A stretch of 64,000 nt of DNA from JADJTT01 sp049306275 (GCA_049306275.1 JBAQQB010000112.1:1-64000); one strand, 5' to 3'. Positions 27,487 through 36,304 are shown, counted from the first letter of the stretch. Notes: generated by a model from the letters alone, not told the origin. Translations and numbers: made by a program.

Positions 27487-28479
27487 CTACCAGTTGCGGC
27501 CCCAAAACGCGGCATACAATTGCACGGCCAGCCAGTTGTCTGGCTGCTGCCGGATAGCCTCTTTATAGAGTTTATCGGCCTTTACCAGGAAACCGGCTTC
27601 CTCGCTGGCATAGGCTTCCCACAGCAACTTCTGTACAGCGCCGGCAGTCTCGTATTCGGGCTCCATTTCCACAGCTTCCAGAATACCCTTCTCCGCCATC
27701 TCCTGCTCCAGGGAAAAGCGATAGGCCTTGAGTAGCTGATTGGGACGGCCCGCGGGCGAAATCCGCCAGGAATAGGCGTTGCCGATGTTCACTTTGGCCT
27801 GCACCGTATTGAGCGTGACGTATGGTTCCTGCATTTCAGCCTGATAGGTCACCTGCTCCCCTTTCTCTGCCACTATGGTGAAAAGCCAGGGACCTTCCAT
27901 CTTGGTATAGCCTTCCCAGGAAAAAGTAATAGGCTCGGTCACATGCATTTTACCTTTGACCGGAAAATTCCAGTTTAGCATGGACATTCCATAGCCCATG
28001 CCTTTTTTCGTACTGGTGGGAGGGGGGGTATCATCGCCGCCCGCCCCTTTTCTGGTGCTGGTGGGAGGAGGGGTATCATCGCCTCCGGCGCCTTTCTTTC
28101 CCGTGAGGGCGGCGGGTGGTCCGGCGGCTTCATTCATGGTTTCCGACACCATTGAAAAGAAATCGGCCCCAAAACCGAAGCGGCTGCCCTGCCTGCCGGC
28201 GGGAAGCGCATCCTGAACGGCGGCTTTGCCCGCTACTTCAACGGAGACAACGCTCAAGCCCTTGAGCACCTGCATGCTGGCGCCTTTTTTCATCTTGAGG
28301 GTGCCCTCCGGCGCGATCAGCATGCCGGGGATGACATTCACGGGTTTGGATTTGCCGCCGGGGGCATAGTATTGGATTTTCCCCTGGCATTCCATCACCA
28401 CCATTTGCGGGCCTTCCTGGGCCTGCAGCAGGGAGAATAGGGAGAAAAAAAGAATCGTAAGGAGGGTAATTTTCTTCAT
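27487..28479 (-). CDS. Periplasmic FecR-like protein with repeated Gly/Asp/Pro linker
   Basis: 330 residues from ATG at 28479 (MKKITLLTILFFSLFSLLQA, a signal peptide). Residues about 25-95 look like a FecR-type domain (GKIQYYAPGGKSKPVNVIPG ... LIAPEGTLKMKKGASMQVL). A low-complexity linker contains two copies of the 15-residue unit KGAGGDDTPPPTSTR/K, plus the peptide LPAGRQG, which looks like an inserted palindromic DNA repeat. An FN3-like strand-rich segment and a single TPR-like helix pair (LYKEAIRQQPDNWLAVQLYA) close the protein. It is the last gene of the minus-strand CHASE2 operon and shares its layout with 30172-31149. Function unknown; FecR-like domains usually transmit periplasmic signals. 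Confidence 0.65.
   Translation of the reverse strand: MKKITLLTILFFSLFSLLQAQEGPQMVVMECQGKIQYYAPGGKSKPVNVIPGMLIAPEGTLKMKKGASMQVLKGLSVVSVEVAGKAAVQDALPAGRQGSRFGFGADFFSMVSETMNEAAGPPAALTGKKGAGGDDTPPPTSTRKGAGGDDTPPPTSTKKGMGYGMSMLNWNFPVKGKMHVTEPITFSWEGYTKMEGPWLFTIVAEKGEQVTYQAEMQEPYVTLNTVQAKVNIGNAYSWRISPAGRPNQLLKAYRFSLEQEMAEKGILEAVEMEPEYETAGAVQKLLWEAYASEEAGFLVKADKLYKEAIRQQPDNWLAVQLYAAFWGRNW
28005..28098. repeat. Two tandem 45-bp in-frame repeats in the FecR-like gene
   Basis: Two near-identical copies of a 45-bp unit (containing gggtatcatcgcc on the plus strand) encode KGAGGDDTPPPTST twice. It is in frame and so varies linker length only; slippage between copies is likely. Confidence 0.7.
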
Positions 28480-28515
28480 CGCAATGCATTTTGTGGTGAC
28501 ATAAAGATAATGCAA

Positions 28516-30147
28516 TTACTCCGGATCGGGCTTGGTCCGGTACACGCACCAGCGGGAGAGTTTTTGATCCTGTCCGAGCCAGAAGATGATCTGGTCGGCG
28601 CCGTAGACCAGCAGGTGACCGTTGGGGAGCTGGACCTCCCGGTCGGGCTGCAGGTATTTGGCCAGTATCTCCTGCCGCGTTGCGCCCGTTTTCAGCCCAA
28701 GCAGGGTCTTCCCGTTGTACCCGGGGTCAGTGAACTGAAAGAAGGAATAGTGGTCGCGGCTCACATAGTCGAGCAATACCCGCGACGATTCAAGGTCTTT
28801 GGCCTTATAGCCCCATTGCCGTTTTTCCGCACCCGGCACCACCACCATGGTATCAGGCACGGGGCGCCGGATGAAGATGTCCATGTCGAAATCGCCGATC
28901 TGTTCAGGCATCAGTTCTTTGGGCTTCCTGCTAAAAGCTGTTTCCGGCAGGGTATTTTTGAGAATGCCCAGGTTGTAGGCAGCCAGGGGACTGAAATCCT
29001 TTGCCGACTCAAACAGTGCCTGCGCATCGCCCTCGCCGGTTCTTGCCGCTATGATACCCAGCAGGTTGGCTGCGTCGGCTTTGAGTTTGGCATGCTCCGC
29101 CTTTTCTGCTCGCCTGACCACCTGCTTGGCATAGAGAAATGCGAAGTCGTAATTGAATTCTTCGTCTTCTCCCAAGCCGGCATTGGACAGGGCCAGCAGG
29201 GCATGGGCGCTGGCGAGATTGAGGCGGGCGGTGTGGTAATCGCGGTCGAGCGACATGGATTCCTGGAAATGGCCGATCGCGGCATTCAGCAGGGAGTCCC
29301 TGAGCTGTTTGCGGCCCTCGGGCGTATCGACGCCCTTGCTGCCGAGCCTGACGCGCGATTCGGCGTCGAGTTCCAGGGGGTAGAGGTACTTCACAGCGTC
29401 TTTGTCGAATAGTTTGAGGGCTGTCATGCAGTTGACCACGCCGATATTGTTGACCAGTTCGCGGCTTTTGTAGAAAGAGAGAATGTGGTTGTAGTAATGT
29501 ACCGCGTCTTCATACCGCTCGATGGCGACGAGCATATTGGCAGTTTCAAACATGCGGATGAGGTTGGTCAGTTCCTTCTCCGTGGTCCTGGCCAGCAGGA
29601 TACGCTCTTCGAGCGTGGGGTATTTGGGATTGGCTACCGGCCAGCCGTACTTTTCGTAGAGCGCAGGCAGGAACTCCGGCGCGATGCCAACGGTGTTGTA
29701 CCCTGCGGTATAGGCCAGGAAACCGCCCAGCAGGTCGGATTCCGTTTCCTGCCGTTTCATATCGCGCAGTTGCTCTTTTACGGCTTCGGTCATTTCCTCA
29801 TCCCTGAATTTTTTAGCGAAAGCCGCTTCCCAACCATGCTGTTTGTAGTAGTGCACCAGCTCGTGGGCCAGGATGTATGCCAGGGCGTTGTCGGTATTGG
29901 CCCCGAAGCCGGCGCAAACGTCGTAGGCCTTTTCTTCGAAAGTGATCTGGTTGGTGCCGGGCTGGTAGAAGGCGCCGTTGGAAGCCTCCACCGTCCACAC
30001 GAGTTCGGGGGTTTTCAGGCTCCTGTCGCCGCGCGCCTCCACCAGGCGGTCGAAGATGCGTTTGGCATGGTCATATTTCGGGTTGGAGGCGGAGAGGGAC
30101 AGGGCAGCCAGGGCAAAGAGCAGGAAAAAGATGGTTGTCCGGTACAT
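28516..30147 (-). CDS. Secreted gluzincin-like metallopeptidase with TPR region and BamE-like tail (copy B)
   Basis: 543 residues from ATG at 30147 (MYRTTIFFLLFALAALSLSA, a signal peptide); an ATG at 30171 would add eight residues ahead of it. The zinc motif HELVH is near residue 95 (LAHELVHYYKQHGWEAAF), with the third-ligand region ETESDLLGGFLAYTAGYNT about 30 residues later. TPR-like helices and a BamE-like tail (TLLGLKTGATRQEILAKYLQ ... RWCVYRTK) follow, as in copy A. It is 24 bp downstream of the FecR-like gene 30172-31149 and clearly co-transcribed with it. Two copies of this rare architecture flank the caspase and FecR-like genes. Confidence 0.75.
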   Translation of the reverse strand: MYRTTIFFLLFALAALSLSASNPKYDHAKRIFDRLVEARGDRSLKTPELVWTVEASNGAFYQPGTNQITFEEKAYDVCAGFGANTDNALAYILAHELVHYYKQHGWEAAFAKKFRDEEMTEAVKEQLRDMKRQETESDLLGGFLAYTAGYNTVGIAPEFLPALYEKYGWPVANPKYPTLEERILLARTTEKELTNLIRMFETANMLVAIERYEDAVHYYNHILSFYKSRELVNNIGVVNCMTALKLFDKDAVKYLYPLELDAESRVRLGSKGVDTPEGRKQLRDSLLNAAIGHFQESMSLDRDYHTARLNLASAHALLALSNAGLGEDEEFNYDFAFLYAKQVVRRAEKAEHAKLKADAANLLGIIAARTGEGDAQALFESAKDFSPLAAYNLGILKNTLPETAFSRKPKELMPEQIGDFDMDIFIRRPVPDTMVVVPGAEKRQWGYKAKDLESSRVLLDYVSRDHYSFFQFTDPGYNGKTLLGLKTGATRQEILAKYLQPDREVQLPNGHLLVYGADQIIFWLGQDQKLSRWCVYRTKPDPE

Positions 30148-30171
30148 GATAAAGAGGGGTTGGTTACACAA

Positions 30172-31149
30172 TCAGGGTCCGACGAAGTTGGTAGCGGCCA
30201 GCAAGAGCCCCTGGCGGATGAGGAAGGCTCCATACACACGCCTGGCAAGCGGGTTGCCAGGCTCTTTCTCCATGGCTTCCAGGAAAGCCCCCTGGGCAGC
30301 ATAAATCATCCGGTTTTCTTCCAGGGCCTGAGCGGCCATCAGCAGGCGTTCGGTTGCTGAAGCGGTCTTGTATTCTTCATAACTTTCCAGGTCTTGCAAC
30401 ACTTGCTGTTCAGGCTGGTCGGAAAGCACAAACTCCATTTTTGGCGAGCGGAGCGAAGGATCGTCGACCAGGGCGAAGCCCAGGGAGCTCTCCCCGAGTT
30501 GTTTTAGTTGAACGAACCAGTAGTATTTCCGCCCCGGCTCCAGAACGAGTTGCCCAAGATCGACCGCCAGGGAGGTATCTTTCAGGAGAGCTTTGAAAAC
30601 CAGGCCATCATTTTGGTAGTCGGCGATCTGGAAGTCGTAAAAGACTGAATCGCCGGAGGAGAACCACTGGAAAAGGGCGGAGCCGGGCGCGACGCTGCCG
30701 GTCACCGCGCTGAGGATCTCGACGCCGAATGCGCCGCCCGCGAAGCCCTTGATTCCCCCGCTCGACTGGGTGATGTAGTGCTTGTGGTATTCTTCAATAT
30801 TTTTCTGGCCGCTGGTGTTGACCACTCCGTCATAGATGTAGTTGAAAAACCGCCCTACGAAGGAGGACGATTGCTGTTTTTTGCCGGAGGCAAAGCTTTT
30901 CAGTGGGTAATTGCCCGCTTCAGCCAGGGAAATCTGCTGCCCCTGGTACACCAGCCTGACGGACGACCCGGCACTCAGCGAGACCACAGCATCGGGAGAA
31001 AGCACCTGGGTAGGCGCCAGGCTGCGAGAAGTTCCACTTGCCGTTTCCTTGAAGGTGGGGTTCCCTTTGACGCTCATTACGACAAACGATTGGCCATTAA
31101 GCGCGCCGGCCAGCAGGGAGAAATAGAGGAGAAGAATCCGGATTTTCAT
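30172..31149 (-). CDS. Periplasmic FecR-like protein (second copy)
   Basis: 325 residues from ATG at 31149 (MKIRILLLYFSLLAGALNGQ, a signal peptide); the longer open frame to 31425 lies inside the CHASE2 gene and is discarded. A FecR-like N-terminal domain (GNPTFKETASGTSRSLAPTQ ... SAGSSVRLVYQG) precedes a strand-rich middle (GSVAPGSALFQWFSSGDSVF) and a TPR-like helix pair (GAFLEAMEKEPGNPLARRVY). The organisation parallels 27487-28479 without the repeated linker. The start overlaps the CHASE2 stop by 4 bp, implying coupled translation and a physical or functional link to the CHASE2 sensor. Confidence 0.7.
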   Translation of the reverse strand: MKIRILLLYFSLLAGALNGQSFVVMSVKGNPTFKETASGTSRSLAPTQVLSPDAVVSLSAGSSVRLVYQGQQISLAEAGNYPLKSFASGKKQQSSSFVGRFFNYIYDGVVNTSGQKNIEEYHKHYITQSSGGIKGFAGGAFGVEILSAVTGSVAPGSALFQWFSSGDSVFYDFQIADYQNDGLVFKALLKDTSLAVDLGQLVLEPGRKYYWFVQLKQLGESSLGFALVDDPSLRSPKMEFVLSDQPEQQVLQDLESYEEYKTASATERLLMAAQALEENRMIYAAQGAFLEAMEKEPGNPLARRVYGAFLIRQGLLLAATNFVGP

Positions 31150-32351
31150 AGCGTTTGGAGTATTTTGAACTTTTTCTTGATCAGGCTCTCGTAGATCATG
31201 ATGAAATCGTAGGAAAGCAGCATGGCGAGAATGCCATGTGAAAAATTGATCTGTATCCTGAAGTAGTAAAAAAACAAGGCGATGAAAAAAAACACCCCGA
31301 GCAATTCCACCAGCTGTATCAAACGCGTTATCCCGTGGAAAGTCTGGGGCACGTTGATGTACACCCAATGGAACAGGAGGACATTGGCGAAGCAAAACAA
31401 CCACCCCAGCAGTTCTGTCAGCCATTTTGGCGACTGGTAGACGTACTTCTCCGACAATATCATGGACGCGATATTCGCGTGGATTTCCAACCCGTACATA
31501 TCCGGGTAGCTCTTCCCCGTGTAGCGCGGGTTGAGGGGCGTAAAAAACCGGTCGATCTCCGGCTCCCCCGGCTGGTGATCGCCCACGTAGCCGACCATGA
31601 CGATCTTGCCTTTCAGGCTACCCAGCTCTTTGAGGCTTTGAAATCCCTCGTCGCTGAGTAACAGGGAACTCTCCAGTTTGAAAAACAGCTTTTGGTTGCC
31701 GGCGTACCAGATCCGTTCCACTGCCTTCCCGCGCTGTAGCAAGCGGTCTATTTTATCAGGAGCGTATTGGCGGACGGTTTCCACAGCCAGGGAGAAGAAT
31801 TCGCCTTCCGTGGTTTGCTCACGGGGCGAGAACAGGCGGATGATACTGGTGTCTTCCGAAACGAAATTGGTATATCCGCGGGGCCTTCCTTTCCAAAAAA
31901 AAGGGTCGCAATAAGCGGGGGGTGCAAAAAGATCGGACCTTTCATCATACCCGGTCAGGCGGCACCCAAGCACGACCTTCGGCAAAGCGTCGATGGCAGC
32001 CTTGAGCAGGGAATCGGTATGGGGGTCCTTGCGGCCGTCCAGTTCGATATCGAGCGATACCACGGCGGGCTCCAGTTCAGCCAGCCGGCGGAGAATTGCT
32101 GCCAGGGTTTCCCGGTCGGGAAGCCCGGAGTTGACCAATACGATATCCTGCACGGGAAGCCCGGCGCCTTCATTGCGGAACCGGGAATAAACGATATCCG
32201 TGATCTCATAGTCCCGCAGTCCGTTATTGAAAGGATCGAGAAAGTGCCTGCTGAAGAAAAAAATCTGAAAAAGCCAGATGAACAGGAACACAATAACCGT
32301 AATGATCGCCGCATGAGGGTTGTAGATCTTCCGCCAGGATGCCATACCCAA
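31146..32351 (-). CDS. CHASE2-domain membrane protein without output domain
   Basis: 401 residues. One N-terminal membrane helix (about 14-34), a periplasmic CHASE2 sensor domain (about 40-290), then three helices (about 305-328, 340-362, 370-392). The sensor shows IVLVNSGLPDRETLAAIL, VVSLDIELDG, FFWKGRPRGYTNFV and the CHASE2 hallmark YGLEIHANIASMIL. The chain stops at KKKFKILQTL, where other CHASE2 proteins continue into a cyclase, kinase or protease domain. Any output must therefore come from a separate partner, most simply the overlapping FecR-like gene and the peptidases. ATG at 32351 is used; ATG at 32345 is equally possible. It is the first gene of the four-gene minus-strand operon. Confidence 0.85.
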   Translation of the reverse strand: MGMASWRKIYNPHAAIITVIVFLFIWLFQIFFFSRHFLDPFNNGLRDYEITDIVYSRFRNEGAGLPVQDIVLVNSGLPDRETLAAILRRLAELEPAVVSLDIELDGRKDPHTDSLLKAAIDALPKVVLGCRLTGYDERSDLFAPPAYCDPFFWKGRPRGYTNFVSEDTSIIRLFSPREQTTEGEFFSLAVETVRQYAPDKIDRLLQRGKAVERIWYAGNQKLFFKLESSLLLSDEGFQSLKELGSLKGKIVMVGYVGDHQPGEPEIDRFFTPLNPRYTGKSYPDMYGLEIHANIASMILSEKYVYQSPKWLTELLGWLFCFANVLLFHWVYINVPQTFHGITRLIQLVELLGVFFFIALFFYYFRIQINFSHGILAMLLSYDFIMIYESLIKKKFKILQTL

Positions 32352-32476
32352 TGATCGTGGATTTTTCGCAAATCTTCCTCTATTTACAAAAAGTATCGCC
32401 TATTTGATCATTTTTTTTTGACTTAAAGTGATAACTTTTCATTTAATTCGGCACGCAAAACAATAAACCAAATAAA

Positions 32477-34087
32477 ATGAGACTCCCCCTCGCGCTTTCA
32501 TTTCTCCTCATCCTGAATTCGTCGATCTTCTCGCAGGGCCTCCAAATATATCTGGATGCTGCGAAAGGCAAGACCATCTATGTATCGGGCAAAGACACCC
32601 TGTCCAGGCCCTTTGTAAAAAGAGGAGAGTCCATTACCCTGTTTCTGGTCAATTACAATAACTACCTCTATGAGGTAGAAGTGGAGGAATTGCAGCAGCA
32701 AGTCACTTACTTCTCCACCGGCATCGATACCTCGCAGACGGGCTTTATGGCCAAGTCGGCCGGGGGCGGTTCGGCCTTCGACCTGATCTCCACCATTATG
32801 AACCCTGCCGGGCTCATGGGCCTTGGCTCACTGGCCGGAGGCCAGCTCTCCCTGCTGGGCGGGTTGCCGTTCGGCGGGAAGGGATTTGCCGCACTCGACG
32901 AGGCAGAAATGCAGGTATCCAGGGAGTTGGAAACCATTGAGACGAGATATGAAAAGATACTGGAGAGCTGGGCGCGCACTGAAAGCAACCTCCAATCAAT
33001 ACAGACCGACGTAGAGCGCCTCGTCAACGGAAAGGCTGTACAGGCCATGGCTTTCGAGGAGATCCGCAAGCTGCAGTACAATCCCAGCCTTTCCACCTCC
33101 CAGATCAAGGAGCTTTCCGAAGAATACCTCAAAATGGTCTTTTCCAATACCCCTTCCAATGAAATCGATATGGCCTACCTGTGGAAAATCCACCAGAAAG
33201 GGCAGAATGTCGCCCTTTATCTCAAGGACCTCGAGGTCGAGCGGGCCAACTACCTGACCAAACTGGAGGAAATCCGGCAATTGTCGCTGGGGCTTTCGCC
33301 GCTGAAAAGCCGGATCCGGACGCCCGCGTTGCTGGATGCCTACGAGCAGATCGACCAATCGGTGAAAAGTGCCCTGGTGAAAGGAGAGCAGGAGGTCAAG
33401 CGCCTGGATACCAGCTATGAGGATTTGAAGAACCTGGCCGCCGAGTTCGGGGAAGAAGATCTCCAGCAACTGATCCAGCTAAGGTATATCTATGAAGAGA
33501 TCGCGACGAATGAGTTTTCCTATTCCTACCAAACCACTGCCAAGGAAGACCTCACCAGCCTGACCGTCAAGCTCAACCCCAAAGATAACCTGCCCTCCAA
33601 CATCCAGGTCGCAAGCAGGAGGCTGGCCACTTACGAGGTAGCGACGAGGGGGGGGCTCAAGATCAACGGGAGTATTGGTCTGGGTTTCGGGCAGTTCTTC
33701 AGCCGGCCGCAATCGTACTACGTACGCGATTCCGTCATCCTGGCCGACCAGCAAGACAGCTTTGTGCCATACCTGGCATCATTCCTGCACTTTTACAGCT
33801 ACACCCCTGGTCAGGTGGCCTTTGGAGGGTCGTTTGGCGTGGGTATCCCGGTCTTTAATGCGAAAAGTGATCAGTCGATCGCGTTTTTCCTCGGTCCGAG
33901 TATTTTCCTTGGAGGCGCCCAGCGCATCACCCTGACAGGCGGTATCCTTGGGGCGCGGGTAGAGGCCCTGGGTAATGGCTACAAGACGGGCGACGTACTC
34001 GACAACCCCTTTGCAGGCATTCCCACAGTGGGCCGCTACCAGCTCGGTTACTTCATCGGCGTGTCGATCAACGTCATTGGGAAGTAA
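32477..34087 (+). CDS. Secreted coiled-coil protein with C-terminal beta-barrel-like domain, unrecognised
   Basis: 536 residues, not assigned to a known family. A signal peptide (1 to about 20, ending IFSQ) precedes a short beta-rich stretch and a Gly/Leu-rich segment (GLMGLGSLAGGQLSLLGGLP). A long charged alpha-helical region, probably coiled coil, spans about 150-360 (LETIETRYEKILESWARTES, TSYEDLKNLAAEFGEED). About 400-536 alternates aromatic and polar residues with GLGFGQFF, FGGSFGVGIPVF and YQLGYFIGVSIN, typical of an outer-membrane barrel. It is divergent from the CHASE2 operon across a 125-bp AT-rich intergenic region, and its 3' end overlaps the convergent DUF5723-SH3 gene by 14 bp. 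Confidence 0.6.
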   Translation: MRLPLALSFLLILNSSIFSQGLQIYLDAAKGKTIYVSGKDTLSRPFVKRGESITLFLVNYNNYLYEVEVEELQQQVTYFSTGIDTSQTGFMAKSAGGGSAFDLISTIMNPAGLMGLGSLAGGQLSLLGGLPFGGKGFAALDEAEMQVSRELETIETRYEKILESWARTESNLQSIQTDVERLVNGKAVQAMAFEEIRKLQYNPSLSTSQIKELSEEYLKMVFSNTPSNEIDMAYLWKIHQKGQNVALYLKDLEVERANYLTKLEEIRQLSLGLSPLKSRIRTPALLDAYEQIDQSVKSALVKGEQEVKRLDTSYEDLKNLAAEFGEEDLQQLIQLRYIYEEIATNEFSYSYQTTAKEDLTSLTVKLNPKDNLPSNIQVASRRLATYEVATRGGLKINGSIGLGFGQFFSRPQSYYVRDSVILADQQDSFVPYLASFLHFYSYTPGQVAFGGSFGVGIPVFNAKSDQSIAFFLGPSIFLGGAQRITLTGGILGARVEALGNGYKTGDVLDNPFAGIPTVGRYQLGYFIGVSINVIGK

Positions 34088-36275
34088 GGTTGGCTGCCTT
34101 GCAGTAACCCGTCATCCCTCTCGCTTCGACTTTCCACCAGAGGTCCGTGGTCTTTTCCAGTACCCGCACCTCCATGCCCTGGCGCAGGCGCATCAAGGCA
34201 TTTGACTTGTGCGTTGGCTCGGCCCGCAGGCTTGTCGACTCGGTAAGGGTAAATACGCCCAGCGAGGTTTGCGGTTTTGCTTTTGGAGGCGCGGGGGCGG
34301 GCGCCACCGCTTCCTCCTCCGGCCGCACGTAGTTCTCGGGGCGTGGGTTCAGCATGGCCGATTTGACATAGCCGTCGCTACCTTCGTGCCTGATCTTCCA
34401 CCACACGGAATTGGTCTTTTCCAATACCAGCACCTCATCCCATTTCTTCAAGATGTGCAGCTCCCTGGCCGTTTCAGACGCAGCCTCCCGCATGGGGGTG
34501 TTGTCGAGCATGATATAATCCTGAGGGATAAAGGTAGCGACAGGAGTGGCGGGGATTTCATCTTCCTCTTGCTCCGCGACAGGCATCTCCATAGAAGGGC
34601 GGATGCTCCTTGGCTGAATCCAACCAGACTTGTTGTCGTATTCCACATACCACCAGTCGGGGATAGACTTTTGAAGCACGGTGACCACGGTATTGGGAGC
34701 GATGGTATCCAGCACGGTGGTACCGGAATTGGGACCACGGTGCAGGAAAATCGGATTGGTTACCAGATAGGATGTGATATCAACCTCATCTTCCTGGTTA
34801 AGCGGCTCGGGGGTCGGAGAAATAATGGTATCCCTGTCTTCCCCTGCAGGCGGCGGCATGAAGGGATCGCCTTCCACCTCTGCGGGGATCTCTTCTTCCT
34901 CCTCCGGCAAATAGACATCCGGGTAAGTATCCATATCGTCCTGCGCAGGTTCTTTTTCCGTCCATGCGCGCATCGTTTTGCCGAACACCAGGTTTAAGCC
35001 CACATTGACATGAGCCTGCCGCGCGGAGCCCCCGCTGGCAAAGCCAAGAGCATTGTCCGTGATGGCATAGAGCTGGAAGGGACCGGGATTGAGCGTGATG
35101 CCCAGCGGGATATTGTGAGCCCTGTTGGAATAGATGTAGCCTGTGGTAAACCCAAACCACTTGGCAGGTCTGGCATTGAAGAATAGGCCGAAGGAGGAAT
35201 TCAGGGTGCTGAATACCGATTGTGCCCGCAACAGGGCGCCGATAGATAGGCTCCGGCTGAGGTAGTAGTTGGCATTGAGGAAGAATTCGGGGTTCAGCGC
35301 CTGCGTGAACTCCACGTTGGCGCGCTCTTCAACCCGGAAAAGGGTATCGAACACTTCCCCAAGCCCTTCCGCATTTTCAAAAGATTCATCCGTAAAAGTG
35401 GTCAAACCTACCTTTTGGTTCCAGAAGATGCGCCCGAAATTCACAGCGCTGAAGGAGATATCCAGCCTGTCGTCGAGCGTGGTCAGCCTGCCGCCCAGGC
35501 CAAAGGAAAAACCACTGTTCTGCGGATTAATGAAGATATTGCCGAAATTCGAAGAGTCGGCATTGCTGTACCCCCCCGTCCGCGCATTGATCCGCCCCAC
35601 CATCTCCCAGTCCGTCTTGTCCTCTTCCTTTATCTGCGTAAAAAGCGTGTCCATCGTCGCATCCAGGGTATAAATACCGGATATATAACTCACTTTGCCC
35701 CCAAGCGTAAACGCAGGCGAGATGTCGTAGGCATATTGCAGGGTAAAAGGCCTGTACTGGGTGACGTTCATCCGCCCGCCGCTCATGATATACCCCGTCT
35801 TGTTATTGGTGTTTTGAAAAACCAGGTCCCGGCCGTAATCATTGACAAACCGAAAGAATTCATCGGGGAACGAGAGGTCGGCCTGCAGCACTTCCCGGAT
35901 ATAGAAGCTGATATAGTGCTTGCCCGAGCGAAGCCCAAAACCGAACAGGTCTACTTCCCCGCGCAAGCCCAGCCTGTTGCTGATTTGCGCCGCATCGGCA
36001 AAGGAAGCGAGCAGAGAATCGCCATAGGATTTCTCCCATCGCGCGAAAAGGTCGACTTTCAAATCGCCCAGCGCGAAAAAATCGTTGTTGAACCCCACCC
36101 CGACGCCCGAAAGGGCAGGCAGGCTGATGTAAAAATTATTGTGGGGCGTATTTGCCGGGTTCAGATAACTGGACTGGGGAATATAGGGCATGTTGTACAA
36201 GGTCAGGCCGCCCTGGCCCAAAAGCGCTGTACCCGCCAGGAGCAGGACCGCACAAAAAGATAAGACTTTTCTCAT
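34074..36275 (-). CDS. DUF5723-like outer-membrane protein with three C-terminal SH3b domains
   Basis: 733 residues. A signal peptide (1 to about 20) leads into a barrel-like domain (about 22-440; NMPYIPQSSYLNPANTPHNN, then GGRLTTLDDRLDISFSAVNF) of the DUF5723 type found in Bacteroidota. A Glu/Pro-rich linker follows (about 450-500), then three bacterial SH3 domains at about 502-560, 580-645 and 670-733. Each has the LR/HRGPxS...VLxK...WWxV/KxxxxxGWI/YV/YC pattern. SH3b domains often bind peptidoglycan, so the protein could tie an outer-membrane barrel to the cell wall. It has its own upstream -7 element. Its relation to the CHASE2/caspase genes is positional only. Confidence 0.75.
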   Translation of the reverse strand: MRKVLSFCAVLLLAGTALLGQGGLTLYNMPYIPQSSYLNPANTPHNNFYISLPALSGVGVGFNNDFFALGDLKVDLFARWEKSYGDSLLASFADAAQISNRLGLRGEVDLFGFGLRSGKHYISFYIREVLQADLSFPDEFFRFVNDYGRDLVFQNTNNKTGYIMSGGRMNVTQYRPFTLQYAYDISPAFTLGGKVSYISGIYTLDATMDTLFTQIKEEDKTDWEMVGRINARTGGYSNADSSNFGNIFINPQNSGFSFGLGGRLTTLDDRLDISFSAVNFGRIFWNQKVGLTTFTDESFENAEGLGEVFDTLFRVEERANVEFTQALNPEFFLNANYYLSRSLSIGALLRAQSVFSTLNSSFGLFFNARPAKWFGFTTGYIYSNRAHNIPLGITLNPGPFQLYAITDNALGFASGGSARQAHVNVGLNLVFGKTMRAWTEKEPAQDDMDTYPDVYLPEEEEEIPAEVEGDPFMPPPAGEDRDTIISPTPEPLNQEDEVDITSYLVTNPIFLHRGPNSGTTVLDTIAPNTVVTVLQKSIPDWWYVEYDNKSGWIQPRSIRPSMEMPVAEQEEDEIPATPVATFIPQDYIMLDNTPMREAASETARELHILKKWDEVLVLEKTNSVWWKIRHEGSDGYVKSAMLNPRPENYVRPEEEAVAPAPAPPKAKPQTSLGVFTLTESTSLRAEPTHKSNALMRLRQGMEVRVLEKTTDLWWKVEARGMTGYCKAANLTSQ

Positions 36276-36304
36276 AGCATATGTATTTGGGGGGTGTATT
36301 ACCG

